Source of the DNA: an uncultured Collinsella sp.
Lineage (GTDB): Bacteria; Actinomycetota; Coriobacteriia; Coriobacteriales; Coriobacteriaceae
DNA: 11,809 nucleotides
Assembly (NCBI GenBank): GCA_900751755.1
Contig: CAADSP010000044.1
Location: 1 to 11,809, forward strand
Reading direction: 5' to 3'
This document shows positions 1 to 8,362 of the stretch, in pieces (the stretch's first letter is position 1; every line of letters starts with the position of its first letter). The notes below the pieces were generated by a model, which was not told the DNA's origin, did not search any database, and saw nothing but the letters and a program-made list of their open reading frames with translations. The position numbers and the translations under genes were made by a program.

Positions 1-26
1 AGTTCATCGCGAGTTCCGCACGCAAA

Positions 27-49
27 GAAGGCCACTTAATGTGGCCTTC
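27..49 (-). terminator. Probable terminator of the fibre operon
   Basis: A perfect 9-bp inverted repeat (GAAGGCCAC / GTGGCCTTC) with a 5-nt loop lies about 75 nt after the stop of the last operon gene. Read on the minus strand, the stem runs into a short T-rich stretch (TTCTTTGCG). The U-tract is short, so termination strength is uncertain. An outer GCAA/TTGC pairing (22-25 with 53-56) could lengthen the stem across an internal loop. Confidence 0.6.
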
Positions 50-122
50 GTCTTGCGCAGGACTGTAGAGCAGGGAACTTCGTGCCCGCCGCCCGGGAGG
101 GCGGTGCGTTTAGAAGATGGAC

Positions 123-821
123 CTAACGCTTATCCCTCCGGGATAAAAGCAGCGCGGCCATGAAAGCGATGATTGCAAGCGTCAGCAACACCAAGAGCAA
201 TGCGAGCGTGCTGTCGCCGGTTGCCGCCAGGCCAAACAGACCGGGGCTCTTACTGCCAGCAGGTTGTACGGGAATCTTCTCGCCATCGTCCTCGGCGGTG
301 ATTTCCCAGCGAATGGTCTTGCTTGCGTCGGCAAGCTCGTTGCCCACCGACGTCGGGACACTTAGTTGCAGATTGAGCACCGTGCTGCCATCGCTCGTGA
401 ACGTGGCGACCTGCGTGGGATAGGCGAACACGCTGCCCGGCGTTCCCGTCTGGAGCCAACCGTCAGACGCATCGCCAGCCGACGCCGTTAAGGTAATGGG
501 CGACAGCAGGTGTGCCGTCTCGTGATTGACAACGGCCCGCACAAACACGCGTACCTGGGACTTTACGCCCGTGGCACGAACCTCGATCTGCTGCTCGCGC
601 GCATCGCCGGGCATTAGATCTTTAAAGGCGGGAAACAGATCGGGCTCCCCCGAGGAGCCCGTCGCCCCCGTTACCGTCAGCTGGCGCGCATTTCCGTCAT
701 AGGCAATCGCGGGAGTATCGGCAAACGCACGGGCGGGAACAGCGAGCGCGACCACGCAGAAAATGGCCGCGACCATGCAACGCAAGGAGCGCGCAACACC
801 TTTGCGAATTGGGAATGCCAT
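123..821 (-). CDS. Cell-wall-anchored surface protein with LAATG sorting motif
   Basis: This 232-aa protein has an ordinary Sec signal peptide: a basic N-terminus, a hydrophobic core at about residues 15-28, and likely cleavage after AFA at 34. It ends with LAATGD at 198-203, a hydrophobic stretch of about 22 residues and the tail RRDKR, which is the layout of a sortase substrate. LAxTG is the motif associated with actinobacterial class E sortases; no sortase gene is in the window. The middle contains an LMPGD element followed by alternating hydrophobic strands, like the beta-sandwich of TasA-type proteins, but the SipW exit motif of its neighbours is absent. The start is fixed by a strong GGAGGT (830-835) lying inside the end of the preceding gene, with only 2 nt between that gene's stop and this ATG. 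I infer that it anchors the fibre encoded by the upstream genes. The wall-anchor call is firm; the partner and the exact fold are not. Confidence 0.82.
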   Translation of the reverse strand: MAFPIRKGVARSLRCMVAAIFCVVALAVPARAFADTPAIAYDGNARQLTVTGATGSSGEPDLFPAFKDLMPGDAREQQIEVRATGVKSQVRVFVRAVVNHETAHLLSPITLTASAGDASDGWLQTGTPGSVFAYPTQVATFTSDGSTVLNLQLSVPTSVGNELADASKTIRWEITAEDDGEKIPVQPAGSKSPGLFGLAATGDSTLALLLVLLTLAIIAFMAALLLSRRDKR

Positions 822-823
822 AC

Positions 824-1393
824 TTACGCACCTCCATGCGGCGGCACCAGCACGCCATCATTGACCGTGCAACCCCATGCCTCTTTAACTGCATCGTCGG
901 GCGTAGACTGAATTGCCTGGGTCGAAATGTCGACGACCAGGTTTTTACCATCTGCCTTCTTTTCGGACACGCTCTTGATGAGCACGCCCGTCTTGTCGAG
1001 CGGCTTAACAGAAGACGTCCAGTAGTAGAACCCGTCGCTCGCAAGAACCCAAGACGAAGGTCTGTTAGTGGCGGAGGCATCGCCTTTATCGCCCCACTCA
1101 ATGGTGTAGTCGGTGCCGGCAACCGGCTCATCCCACAGGCGCGCGCCATCCTTATCCTGCCAGTAGATATCCACCGCGACACGCAGGTATGCCGGAGCCG
1201 AGCCCGTGTTTTTTACCGAGACATCCCTTTTCACGTTGTCCTTGCGCGTCTCGTCCACCGAAGGCGCCACCGAGCCAAAGCCAAACTCGTTGACCAGCAC
1301 GCCCGTAACCGAAAGCCACGCAAAGGCGCCGACGACGCCGGCCAAAAGGAGGACGCCGACAAGGAGGGCAACGATCCGCTTGCGCTTAGTCAT
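824..1393 (-). CDS. TasA-like SipW-dependent secreted protein (189 aa, minor subunit)
   Basis: The N-terminus MTKRKR is followed by a hydrophobic core to about residue 25 and then the motif shared with two other proteins of this operon: G22, A25, W26, N35, F37, G40, S41, V42. By comparison with Bacillus TasA, cleavage would fall after A25. The mature part reads as a TasA/camelysin-type beta-sandwich. It has a strand with VKNTGSAPAYLRV, a DGFYYW segment, and a closing strand LVVDISTQAIQ before an AWG turn. It resembles the 215-aa protein encoded upstream (YVRARL, GWYYYRG, DIDVQAVQA, AGW), so the two look like paralogues. Its ATG overlaps the TAA of the giant adhesin gene in an 8-nt ATGACTAA junction, preceded by GGAGGACAAGG, which suggests translational coupling. 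It is probably a minor fibre subunit or an adaptor linking the adhesin to the wall-anchored protein; that role is inference. Confidence 0.8.
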   Translation of the reverse strand: MTKRKRIVALLVGVLLLAGVVGAFAWLSVTGVLVNEFGFGSVAPSVDETRKDNVKRDVSVKNTGSAPAYLRVAVDIYWQDKDGARLWDEPVAGTDYTIEWGDKGDASATNRPSSWVLASDGFYYWTSSVKPLDKTGVLIKSVSEKKADGKNLVVDISTQAIQSTPDDAVKEAWGCTVNDGVLVPPHGGA

Positions 1394-4300
1394 CCTTGTC
1401 CTCCCTCCTCAGCGTGCCGTTTTCCCAAACATTCTTGGCACGCGAGCCGCCATCGACCCATTTGTCCTTCGCGCGCGTGTTGACGCACGTCACCACCGCA
1501 TCGCCCGCGCTCGAAGCAGACGAAATCGTCAGCTCGGCAGATTTACCGGGCGCCTTGCCCGGCGTGCTCAGCTCGCCCTCGTAGCGCCATGCCCAATTCG
1601 TGTCTTCCTCGACGGTATAGATGCCCGCCGGAGCGGCGAACTGCACGCTGCCGACATACCAGGTCTCACCGTTTTCCGGCTGCTGCTTATCGACCTTCAC
1701 CTCGACCACGCGCGTCTCGGGAGAGGCTCCCTCCGCCGTCTTCGTCACCTTAAAGCGGAACGTCTGTCCCATGGCACTAGCATCGGTAGTCTTTTTAACG
1801 ATCGTCAGCGCATGAGTCTGGTCAAAGTTGAACACGGCATTGCCGTCGCCTTGGCCGTCTTCACCCGTCTTTTTATACTCCAGACGGTTGGCCAGGTCGA
1901 ACGAACCATTACCCGAACCCAGGCTGTAGAGCGAGACAAACTTGCCGTTCACAGGCTCTTCCGCCGCAGAAACGCCCTCTGCACCAGGGCCGTAGCTTGC
2001 CTGCGTTACCGTAACAGTCAGTTGCGTCCCCATAAACGGCTCGGCAAAGCAGACCTTAAACGGCGCCTTGTCGGCACCGTCATCGACGGTGTTGGCGGCG
2101 GCGGGATCGAGCAGCCATTTAAGCTGCGCGGTCATAGTTACGGGGCTCGCGGGATCAGACGTATCGTTGGCAACCACGCGATACGTCACGGGATACAGGT
2201 CCATGTCACCCTTGACTGGCTCACTCTTAAACTCATCCCAAGACTTCGCATTGCCATCCGCACCCACATATCGCCACTCCAAGAAGAGCTCACGCTTATC
2301 GCCATTGGCAGCAGCCTGTTCATCGAGCAGCGCGACGATCTTGGAGTGGGCGTCCGGATCGTACGCCACGGATTTTTGCTCCATCACAGGATTGCCGTCG
2401 TTGTCGTAGACAGGGTTGCCGCTCTCGTCCATTTTGGGAACATCGACCGTGTAGACAAAGCCAGGCTTACCGTCCTGCGCACGCTCGTCGCCCGAGTCGA
2501 CCGTCGCCGTAAAGATGACCGCCCCGTCGACGCTGTGATAGCGCACCTTATACGGCGTGACCTTGTACACCGCGGTATACGTCGCGCCCTTAAAGGGTTC
2601 ACTACCCTCGAGGGGATACTTATCGTCTTCGGTCATCAGAGTGTATTTACTATCGGATTCATAGTCACGCGACCAGCCGACAAAGTCGTACTTGGTGCCA
2701 TCCCTGCCGACAACCTCAGCTGTAGCTCTTACTTCCAGCGAAATTTGATCGCCAGAGTCGGTGCGCGAAAGAAAACGCACGGAATCGGGGTTATCCAGAT
2801 TGGCATCGATATTCGATTGGACAATTACCGCGCTGGCACGGTAGACCGGGTACAGCTCCATGGGGGCGTTAACCACAGTGTTTGTATTCACCATGGGGAG
2901 GCCGTCCAACCAAATGACATAACCGTTGCCGGATGCCGGTTTAGTTTCCGTCCAGCCTACGAAGGCATTGTATGCGTTCGTTGCAGCATCGATGTCGCCA
3001 ACGTTATACGTCGGCAGTGGCATGCCATCCTTAAGGCTGCCGAGCGTATTGCCCTCCTGCGCGAGCTTGCCATCGATATCGGTGTCGTTCAGGTGATACA
3101 CCACCGCAATGGGCGTGTAGTAGGCCACAAACGTATAGGGTTTACCCGGCTCCACGGTATAGGAATAGGTATTGCCGCCTTCGCCCGTCGGATCGAGCTT
3201 CTTTACCGTTCCGTCGGGAAGCTCGATCTCGAGCTTCTTAAGCTGATAGGCGCCACCAGTACCGTCGGCATACACCGTCGTCGTAATGTCGGGGCTCACC
3301 GTAGCCACCACGTCACCGTTCTGCTGAGGATCAAGTTTAGGCGTAATGTCGAATCGCGGAACATTGATGCCCGACGTTCCATCAAAGCCCTTGCGGTGCA
3401 GGTTGGTGGTGTAGTTAACGTTATATTTTACGTATACGGGATAGGCATCCTGCCACTGGGTAACCTTGGACGCGTCGGTCGCCAAGTATGGCGTCGCCTT
3501 CTCCGGATCGCTCGTCACATAGGGGTCGTTGGCGACATCATAGATATATTTCCAGACGGCAGAATCCTTCTTGACCTCGGCGGTCGAAATCCAGCCCAGG
3601 AACTTATAGCCCGGCACGGCCATGTCGGCATCGGTCGGGGAAGCTTCGAGGGTCAGGGGGCTCTCATACGATCCTTTCTCACCATCTTCTGGTTTTTCGG
3701 CCACTTTAACCGACTTATTAACATGCGGGTAGTAATACGTGAACGTCGGATCCGCCCCGTTCACCTTGGTCTGCAGCAAGTTACTCTCATAGCGCCGCGT
3801 GGCAGTCCTCACGACATTATCGCCCTTGTTGTAGAAATTAACGTCCGTGGTAATCATCGCGCGAACGTAGTACTTCTTATCTGTACGCACTATGCTCTCG
3901 ATGGGATTTTTCACATATGTCCAATATTCACCATCGCGCTCAAGCGTCCAGAAATTCAGGCGATAGCGATCATTCACCAGTTTGGCCGTTACGTTCAGCG
4001 AAGCCGAAGTCCAAGTATCGCTTAGAGTTGCAGCGCCTGGAAAATCAGTATCGGCATAGAGGTTTTTTAGAGTATCGGCTCCCGTATCGTTTTTAACGTT
4101 GTGCGAGTACGCGTTAAGGGGACTCACGACAAGGGTTTCCTTCGTGAAGCGCGTGCCACACGTTTCGTCATACCTATCCTTTATACCGTGGTCAACATGC
4201 TCCGGACCCCAGTGGACGACGTTTTCACGCACGAAGGTACTACCGACGTTTTCCTCAAAGGGCGTTTGATAGCGATTCCAAACGGAACAAAGTAGCTTGC

Positions 4301-6881
4301 TGTCCGTAAACTCATGGTTGGTATAAGCCCGAACGTAATAATCCACTCGGTACTCAAAGCGGGCGATGTAGGTATGCGGCGCGGTTAAATCGACATCTGC
4401 GGGGAGCGTATAGCTGGGATCGCGGCTTACGCGCACCTCGAGCGGAGCATCCTCGGTTCCCTTGTTTTCGTACCAACCCAAGAAGCGATAGCCATCGGGC
4501 AGCTTGCCGCCATTGGACAGGGGCGTACCTTCCGTGTTGCACACCTGTACCGTGTAGACGCTGGTGCCGTCCTCGGTAGTCTGGACGTCGACATTGGTTT
4601 TGCCCACACCGTCGCGCAGAGTCTTATCGTCGGTTGTGTCCTGCTCATTGCCCTCGAACACCGTTATGATGTTCGACACGTAGTCGCTGTACACCGGGTA
4701 GAAGTCGGTAGGACGGACAACCGTGATCTCGCAACCCGCAGGATAAAAAGCTCCCTGATTTTTAAGCTCGGCTAACTGAGTCGAGGTGATGGCGGCATAG
4801 CCACCATTCATCCCCGCCTCGCTGCTAGGCTGCGTGGTCCAGCCGATAAATGTCGCGGTAGGCTTCAAGTTGCCGCGATCCGCGGGGGCAGCGGGCGTCA
4901 AACCCACGCCATAGCGGTACCAATCAGTTGACTTGCCGTGCGCAGCACCGGTTTTCCAATCAAGCGTCTCGCCCTTAACGTTATAGAACAGCACCTGTGC
5001 CTCGTACGAAGCGATAAACAGGTCATTGCCCTCAAAAGCCTTGGCCCCTTTCGCGTTATCGGCAGTATAGGTTGACGTTTCGTCGTGCAACTCGCTCTTC
5101 TGGACCTGCTTGCCAGCAGCCACAGCATCGGCATCGGTCTTGCCGTCAAACCAGCTGTTGTCTTGTCCAATTCGATTCACTTGCACATCGGGCTCGCGGA
5201 ACCAGCCCATAAAACGGTAGCCGCCGTTCTCCCCGCTCAGCCCCTCAGGCTTTGCGGAGGTATCCTGCTTAAACGTTACCGACGTATCGCCCTGGGCCAA
5301 GCCCTGGGCCGTTCCCGCCAGCACGGCACTCACGGCAAAGGTATACGGATCAGAGGTCGCCTGATCAATACCGAGTTTGGTTGCCTCGATGGTCGCGATG
5401 CCTGCACCGGGAAAATCAATCGTCGCCTTAACGCTCTGGCCATGCACGGGAATATTCAGTTTGTAGTCCATCGCCCACTCATTGGGGTGTGAGTCATTCA
5501 GATACGCATCGTTAGCAGTCGAGCGCATGGTGCCGGCACAGAAGTCGTAATCATGCTGCTCCCACAGCTCACGTGTGACGTAGCGTTCGTCGTCCCAGGG
5601 ACCGAATCCGGCACCGGATACCGTGCCATCACCCGCAAGGGCGTAAATCTTCTTCTTGGCTGCCGTACCCTGACTAAACCCGGATAGGCTGACACTGGGC
5701 TTGAAGTAGCAATCAGTGATAGTCGCATCACCCGCATTAGCGCGTGCAGCAATACCGCCCAGGTTCACGTCGTTTTGAATAATGGGGATCACGGCGATGG
5801 GGTTGTACTGGCGCGAGCTCAAATCGCCGGCGAAATGGCTGCGAGTGATTTCATTACCGCTCTTAGACAAGATGCGGCCTGCAAGACCGCCCGTCCAAGC
5901 GCGCGTTACGGAGACAACGCCCACGTAAGAAGCAGCATAGCTATAGCATTTCGCCGTTGAAAAGCAGTCAATGACTTTAGCGCCTTCTGCCATGCAGCCC
6001 ACAAAGCCCGAGGCATACACGTTGTTGCCGCCCAGGGCGCCAATGGCAACGTCGTATTTATTGGTAACGTCGGTCATGCCCTTCTCGGCAATCGAGCCGT
6101 CCTTGTTGCGCGTAGGCGTCACGCGGCAGTACTCGATGGTCGAGTTCTTAACGTAGCCGGCAAACGCCGCCATATACAGGCCCTCGCCGCCGATGGCCTG
6201 CACGCCCGAAGTCGTGTTGTTAACGGCGCGGCCACCACGGACCTCGCAGTTGTAGAGGGTGCAACCATCGAGCTCGCCGGCAATCAGGCCCCCCTCAAAA
6301 CCCGCATTGGTAATCACATTGAGCATGTTGTTGGCACACGTAACGTGCAGGGTGCTCTCCATAACCATAACGTTTTCGAAGTGGGTGTTGATCGCCCTGC
6401 CCACGATAATGCCGCCGCGGAAGTCGGCCCAAATGTTGGCATCCTTGACCAGGAAGTTCTTGATGGTGGCGCCATCGGTCTCGGCAAAAAAGCCCGTATC
6501 GCGCTCGGGATCCAACATATTGTTGGCGTAGTCCAGGCCTTTAACGGTGTGGTTCCGGCCATCGAAAACGCCCTTGAAGGGATGCTCCTTGTTGCCAAAG
6601 GAGAGGTGCTTGACCGTGTTCGAGACGATGGTCTTCATGTCCTCACTATCGAGCTCAATATCGTTATCGAGATAGACGTGCCAATCGGACGTGTCGCGCT
6701 CGCGCGAAAGCGCCACGCACGACAAAAAGTCAGCCGCGTTTTCGATGCGATATTCGGTTTTGCCATCGGGCGCAGTCTCGGCATGCGCTGCCGCCGGCAG
6801 CGCCATAACGCAGCAAAGGGCAATCGCCGCCACGGCAATCAGCCTGCTGAGCACACCTCGGTTCATGTTCTTAATCTCCAT
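1386..6881 (-). CDS. Giant secreted adhesin-like protein with beta-helix and InlB-type repeats (1831 aa)
   Basis: A Sec signal peptide ends near residue 34 (AAAHA, then ETAPDG). Residues about 40-430 look like a right-handed beta-helix with GLUG-like turns: an opening YLDNDIEL, then FDGRNHTVKGL, TDGATIKNFLVKDA, GGLIAGELDGCTLYNCEV and similar rungs. From about 480 to 1600 there are repeated beta units carrying a [YF]xFxGW-type core, with the Trp at residues 560, 681, 803, 978 (degenerate, LNFW), 1097, 1310, 1403 and 1536 (FLEW). This is the pattern of InlB B-repeats, also called Listeria-Bacteroides repeats. Residues about 1690-1805 resemble a SpaA/Cna-B prealbumin domain (ALTIVKKT, TFRFKVTKT, GIYTVEED, VTCVNTR). 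There is no LPxTG-like motif and no C-terminal membrane helix; the end is polar and charged (REDKDD). ATG at 6881 lies 3 nt after the upstream stop, with GGAGG 11 nt ahead; a second ATG at 6866 is possible. The likely role is binding to host or partner surfaces, but the ligand is unknown. Confidence 0.88.
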   Translation of the reverse strand: MEIKNMNRGVLSRLIAVAAIALCCVMALPAAAHAETAPDGKTEYRIENAADFLSCVALSRERDTSDWHVYLDNDIELDSEDMKTIVSNTVKHLSFGNKEHPFKGVFDGRNHTVKGLDYANNMLDPERDTGFFAETDGATIKNFLVKDANIWADFRGGIIVGRAINTHFENVMVMESTLHVTCANNMLNVITNAGFEGGLIAGELDGCTLYNCEVRGGRAVNNTTSGVQAIGGEGLYMAAFAGYVKNSTIEYCRVTPTRNKDGSIAEKGMTDVTNKYDVAIGALGGNNVYASGFVGCMAEGAKVIDCFSTAKCYSYAASYVGVVSVTRAWTGGLAGRILSKSGNEITRSHFAGDLSSRQYNPIAVIPIIQNDVNLGGIAARANAGDATITDCYFKPSVSLSGFSQGTAAKKKIYALAGDGTVSGAGFGPWDDERYVTRELWEQHDYDFCAGTMRSTANDAYLNDSHPNEWAMDYKLNIPVHGQSVKATIDFPGAGIATIEATKLGIDQATSDPYTFAVSAVLAGTAQGLAQGDTSVTFKQDTSAKPEGLSGENGGYRFMGWFREPDVQVNRIGQDNSWFDGKTDADAVAAGKQVQKSELHDETSTYTADNAKGAKAFEGNDLFIASYEAQVLFYNVKGETLDWKTGAAHGKSTDWYRYGVGLTPAAPADRGNLKPTATFIGWTTQPSSEAGMNGGYAAITSTQLAELKNQGAFYPAGCEITVVRPTDFYPVYSDYVSNIITVFEGNEQDTTDDKTLRDGVGKTNVDVQTTEDGTSVYTVQVCNTEGTPLSNGGKLPDGYRFLGWYENKGTEDAPLEVRVSRDPSYTLPADVDLTAPHTYIARFEYRVDYYVRAYTNHEFTDSKLLCSVWNRYQTPFEENVGSTFVRENVVHWGPEHVDHGIKDRYDETCGTRFTKETLVVSPLNAYSHNVKNDTGADTLKNLYADTDFPGAATLSDTWTSASLNVTAKLVNDRYRLNFWTLERDGEYWTYVKNPIESIVRTDKKYYVRAMITTDVNFYNKGDNVVRTATRRYESNLLQTKVNGADPTFTYYYPHVNKSVKVAEKPEDGEKGSYESPLTLEASPTDADMAVPGYKFLGWISTAEVKKDSAVWKYIYDVANDPYVTSDPEKATPYLATDASKVTQWQDAYPVYVKYNVNYTTNLHRKGFDGTSGINVPRFDITPKLDPQQNGDVVATVSPDITTTVYADGTGGAYQLKKLEIELPDGTVKKLDPTGEGGNTYSYTVEPGKPYTFVAYYTPIAVVYHLNDTDIDGKLAQEGNTLGSLKDGMPLPTYNVGDIDAATNAYNAFVGWTETKPASGNGYVIWLDGLPMVNTNTVVNAPMELYPVYRASAVIVQSNIDANLDNPDSVRFLSRTDSGDQISLEVRATAEVVGRDGTKYDFVGWSRDYESDSKYTLMTEDDKYPLEGSEPFKGATYTAVYKVTPYKVRYHSVDGAVIFTATVDSGDERAQDGKPGFVYTVDVPKMDESGNPVYDNDGNPVMEQKSVAYDPDAHSKIVALLDEQAAANGDKRELFLEWRYVGADGNAKSWDEFKSEPVKGDMDLYPVTYRVVANDTSDPASPVTMTAQLKWLLDPAAANTVDDGADKAPFKVCFAEPFMGTQLTVTVTQASYGPGAEGVSAAEEPVNGKFVSLYSLGSGNGSFDLANRLEYKKTGEDGQGDGNAVFNFDQTHALTIVKKTTDASAMGQTFRFKVTKTAEGASPETRVVEVKVDKQQPENGETWYVGSVQFAAPAGIYTVEEDTNWAWRYEGELSTPGKAPGKSAELTISSASSAGDAVVTCVNTRAKDKWVDGGSRAKNVWENGTLRREDKDD

Positions 6882-6884
6882 GGG

Positions 6885-7532
6885 CTAGTTCGCCTCCGGC
6901 CAGCCCGCGACGTCAAGCACGTCGAGGACGGTATCGTTTGCCTGTTGGTTTTTGGCCTGCACGGCCTGAACGTCGATATCAAGTTTGAATGAGCCACCGC
7001 GCGCGGCCTCGCTGTAGTCGCCCACAAAGCGCAGCGAGTCCATGAGGCTCTCCGTCATGGCGCCGGGGTCGAGCATGCCGCCACGACCAGCCAATCCGCG
7101 GTAGTAGTACCACCCATCGCCACCATCGATCCACGGGGACCCCTCGCCCGCGTTCACGTTAAAGGCAACGTTGCCCGAGGCATCCGCACTCGAACCGTCG
7201 GGTGCCACTGACGTCATGCGCAGGCGAGCGCGAACGTACTCAGGCTGCGCGCCAGCATTCTGCACACGCACGATGCGGCTGATGTCAGAACCCGTGGCCT
7301 TGGTGTCGGGATAGTCCCCGCGCTCGTCAGCCTCAAACGGAATCTCCTCGCCCTGCTCGTTTAGGGTGTATTCGCAGACTCGTACCTTCACGCTGCCAAA
7401 CGATAGGACGTTGTTCGCCGGAACCATATCAACGGTAAAAGCCAGCGTGCCACACAGGCACGCCAGGGCCAACAGCGCCATCGCGGCAAACGCCAAGGTG
7501 CGTTTCTGATTGTCGGAAAGATTGTTGAGCAT
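6885..7532 (-). CDS. TasA-like SipW-dependent secreted protein (215 aa)
   Basis: A short polar N-terminus with K10 and R11 leads into a hydrophobic core rich in Ala and Leu. The operon's exit motif follows: G28, A31, F32, N41, L43, G46, S47, V48, with the same spacing as in the other two TasA-like proteins. The mature domain has an RIVRVQNAG strand, YVRARLRM, a GWYYYRGLAG segment and a closing FKLDIDVQAVQAKNQ strand followed by DVAGWPE. This order parallels the 189-aa protein downstream. The start is uncertain. I chose ATG at 7532, but an in-frame TTG at 7544 would add four residues, and neither has a clear Shine-Dalgarno. The poor initiation site, together with the hairpin just upstream, would fit lower expression than the preceding gene. 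It is probably a minor fibre component, assigned by homology-style reading rather than by a close recognised match. Confidence 0.8.
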   Translation of the reverse strand: MLNNLSDNQKRTLAFAAMALLALACLCGTLAFTVDMVPANNVLSFGSVKVRVCEYTLNEQGEEIPFEADERGDYPDTKATGSDISRIVRVQNAGAQPEYVRARLRMTSVAPDGSSADASGNVAFNVNAGEGSPWIDGGDGWYYYRGLAGRGGMLDPGAMTESLMDSLRFVGDYSEAARGGSFKLDIDVQAVQAKNQQANDTVLDVLDVAGWPEAN

Positions 7533-7563
7533 TACGTTCGCCAATCGTCGATCAAAGGGGGAT

Positions 7564-7610
7564 CGAGATCCCGACCCGAAAATGGGGATGGGGAGCGGGC
7601 CGGGATCTCG
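7564..7610 (-). terminator. Long hairpin between major and minor subunit genes (attenuator-like)
   Basis: The arms 7564-7578 and 7596-7610 form a 15-bp stem in the minus-strand transcript, 14 Watson-Crick pairs plus one G-U, with a 17-nt loop. It starts 12 nt after the TAA of the 236-aa gene. It is followed by CCCCCTTT after three bases rather than a clean U-run, so it is at best a leaky terminator. Alternatively it is a 3'-end stabiliser that raises the amount of the upstream message relative to the downstream genes. Confidence 0.55.
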
Positions 7611-7622
7611 GTGGAAGGGGGA

Positions 7623-8333
7623 TTACTTCTTTGTCTCAGCCCAGGCCTTGGCCTGAGCAACAGCGTTGGCGGCAGGAGTAGCCTCCTCGCCCTTCTGGCC
7701 GTCGCCGAAGATGTAGGCGGAAACCGTCATCTTGGGAGCAGTAGCAACCATAGAGCCCTCCAAGGTGCTGGGGAACACAACCTTGCTAAAGAGCTCGCCG
7801 GTGTAGACATCCTCGGGGGCATCCTTGGCTTTCAGAACGGCAGGAACGCCAGTCGTGGAGCCCTTGGCATACATGAACAGGCCGCTCAGATACTTGCCAT
7901 CGGCGGATATGGTCACCTCACCATCGACCGGCTTCCAGTTGTCGTTGAGGGTGAAGTACGGGGTGTTCGCGGGAGCGGCGGTGTCATTGACCATGGCGTT
8001 CTTCACATAGATAAACACGTAGGCGTCATCGGAGCCCTTCTTGATGCCGACGTTGGGGTTCTTATCGGCAGTTGCGCCAGGAACGATCTTGGAGTCGTCG
8101 ACCCACTTGGTCTCGAACAGGTAGGCCTTGCCAGTGTTCGGATCATTGGGTTTCGGCTTCTCGGGATTGTCCGGATCAGGCTTGTTTTCCGGGTGGTCAA
8201 AGCTACCAACCGTAAACACGTTATCCAGCGACTGCGTGGCCGTCAGCCATGCATAGGTGCCCACGCCGGCAGCCAGTACCAGCAGCAGCAAGGCGGCAAT
8301 GATGCCGTAGCGCTTTTTCTTCTTGTTTTCCAT
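7623..8333 (-). CDS. TasA-like SipW-dependent secreted protein (236 aa, probable major subunit)
   Basis: The N-terminus MENKKKKRYG is strongly basic and precedes a Leu/Ala/Val core. It then carries the exit motif at G25, A28, W29, N38, F40, G43, S44, F45; likely cleavage is after A28. A proline- and aspartate-rich linker follows (about residues 46-66), then a mature domain with AYVFIYVKNAM, TLNDNWKPV, KYLSGLFMYAKG and a closing MTVSAYIFGDG strand. The last 20 residues are Ala/Lys rich (AQAKAWAETKK). The layout matches SipW-dependent TasA/CalY-type proteins. It is the first structural gene after the signal peptidase and has the best ribosome site of the run (GAAAGGAAG about 6-9 nt before ATG), so I infer the abundant fibre subunit. 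The frame stays open upstream to 8546, but that extension overlaps the signal peptidase gene and has no signal sequence, so ATG at 8333 is the right start. Confidence 0.85.
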   Translation of the reverse strand: MENKKKKRYGIIAALLLLVLAAGVGTYAWLTATQSLDNVFTVGSFDHPENKPDPDNPEKPKPNDPNTGKAYLFETKWVDDSKIVPGATADKNPNVGIKKGSDDAYVFIYVKNAMVNDTAAPANTPYFTLNDNWKPVDGEVTISADGKYLSGLFMYAKGSTTGVPAVLKAKDAPEDVYTGELFSKVVFPSTLEGSMVATAPKMTVSAYIFGDGQKGEEATPAANAVAQAKAWAETKK

Positions 8334-8362
8334 CGTTCTCTTCCTTTCGAAAATCGACTTCC

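Noticed and set aside
89..104. A CCGCCC/GGGCGG hairpin just after the anchored-protein gene, considered as the terminator
   Set aside because: It has only 6 bp and no U-run; the hairpin at 27-49 is better placed for that role.
1206..4025. A 939-codon open frame on the plus strand, antisense to the giant adhesin gene
   Set aside because: It is very rich in Arg, His and Ile with no recognisable domain or signal, and is the expected by-product of codon use on the minus strand. The minus frame has a signal peptide and coherent repeats.
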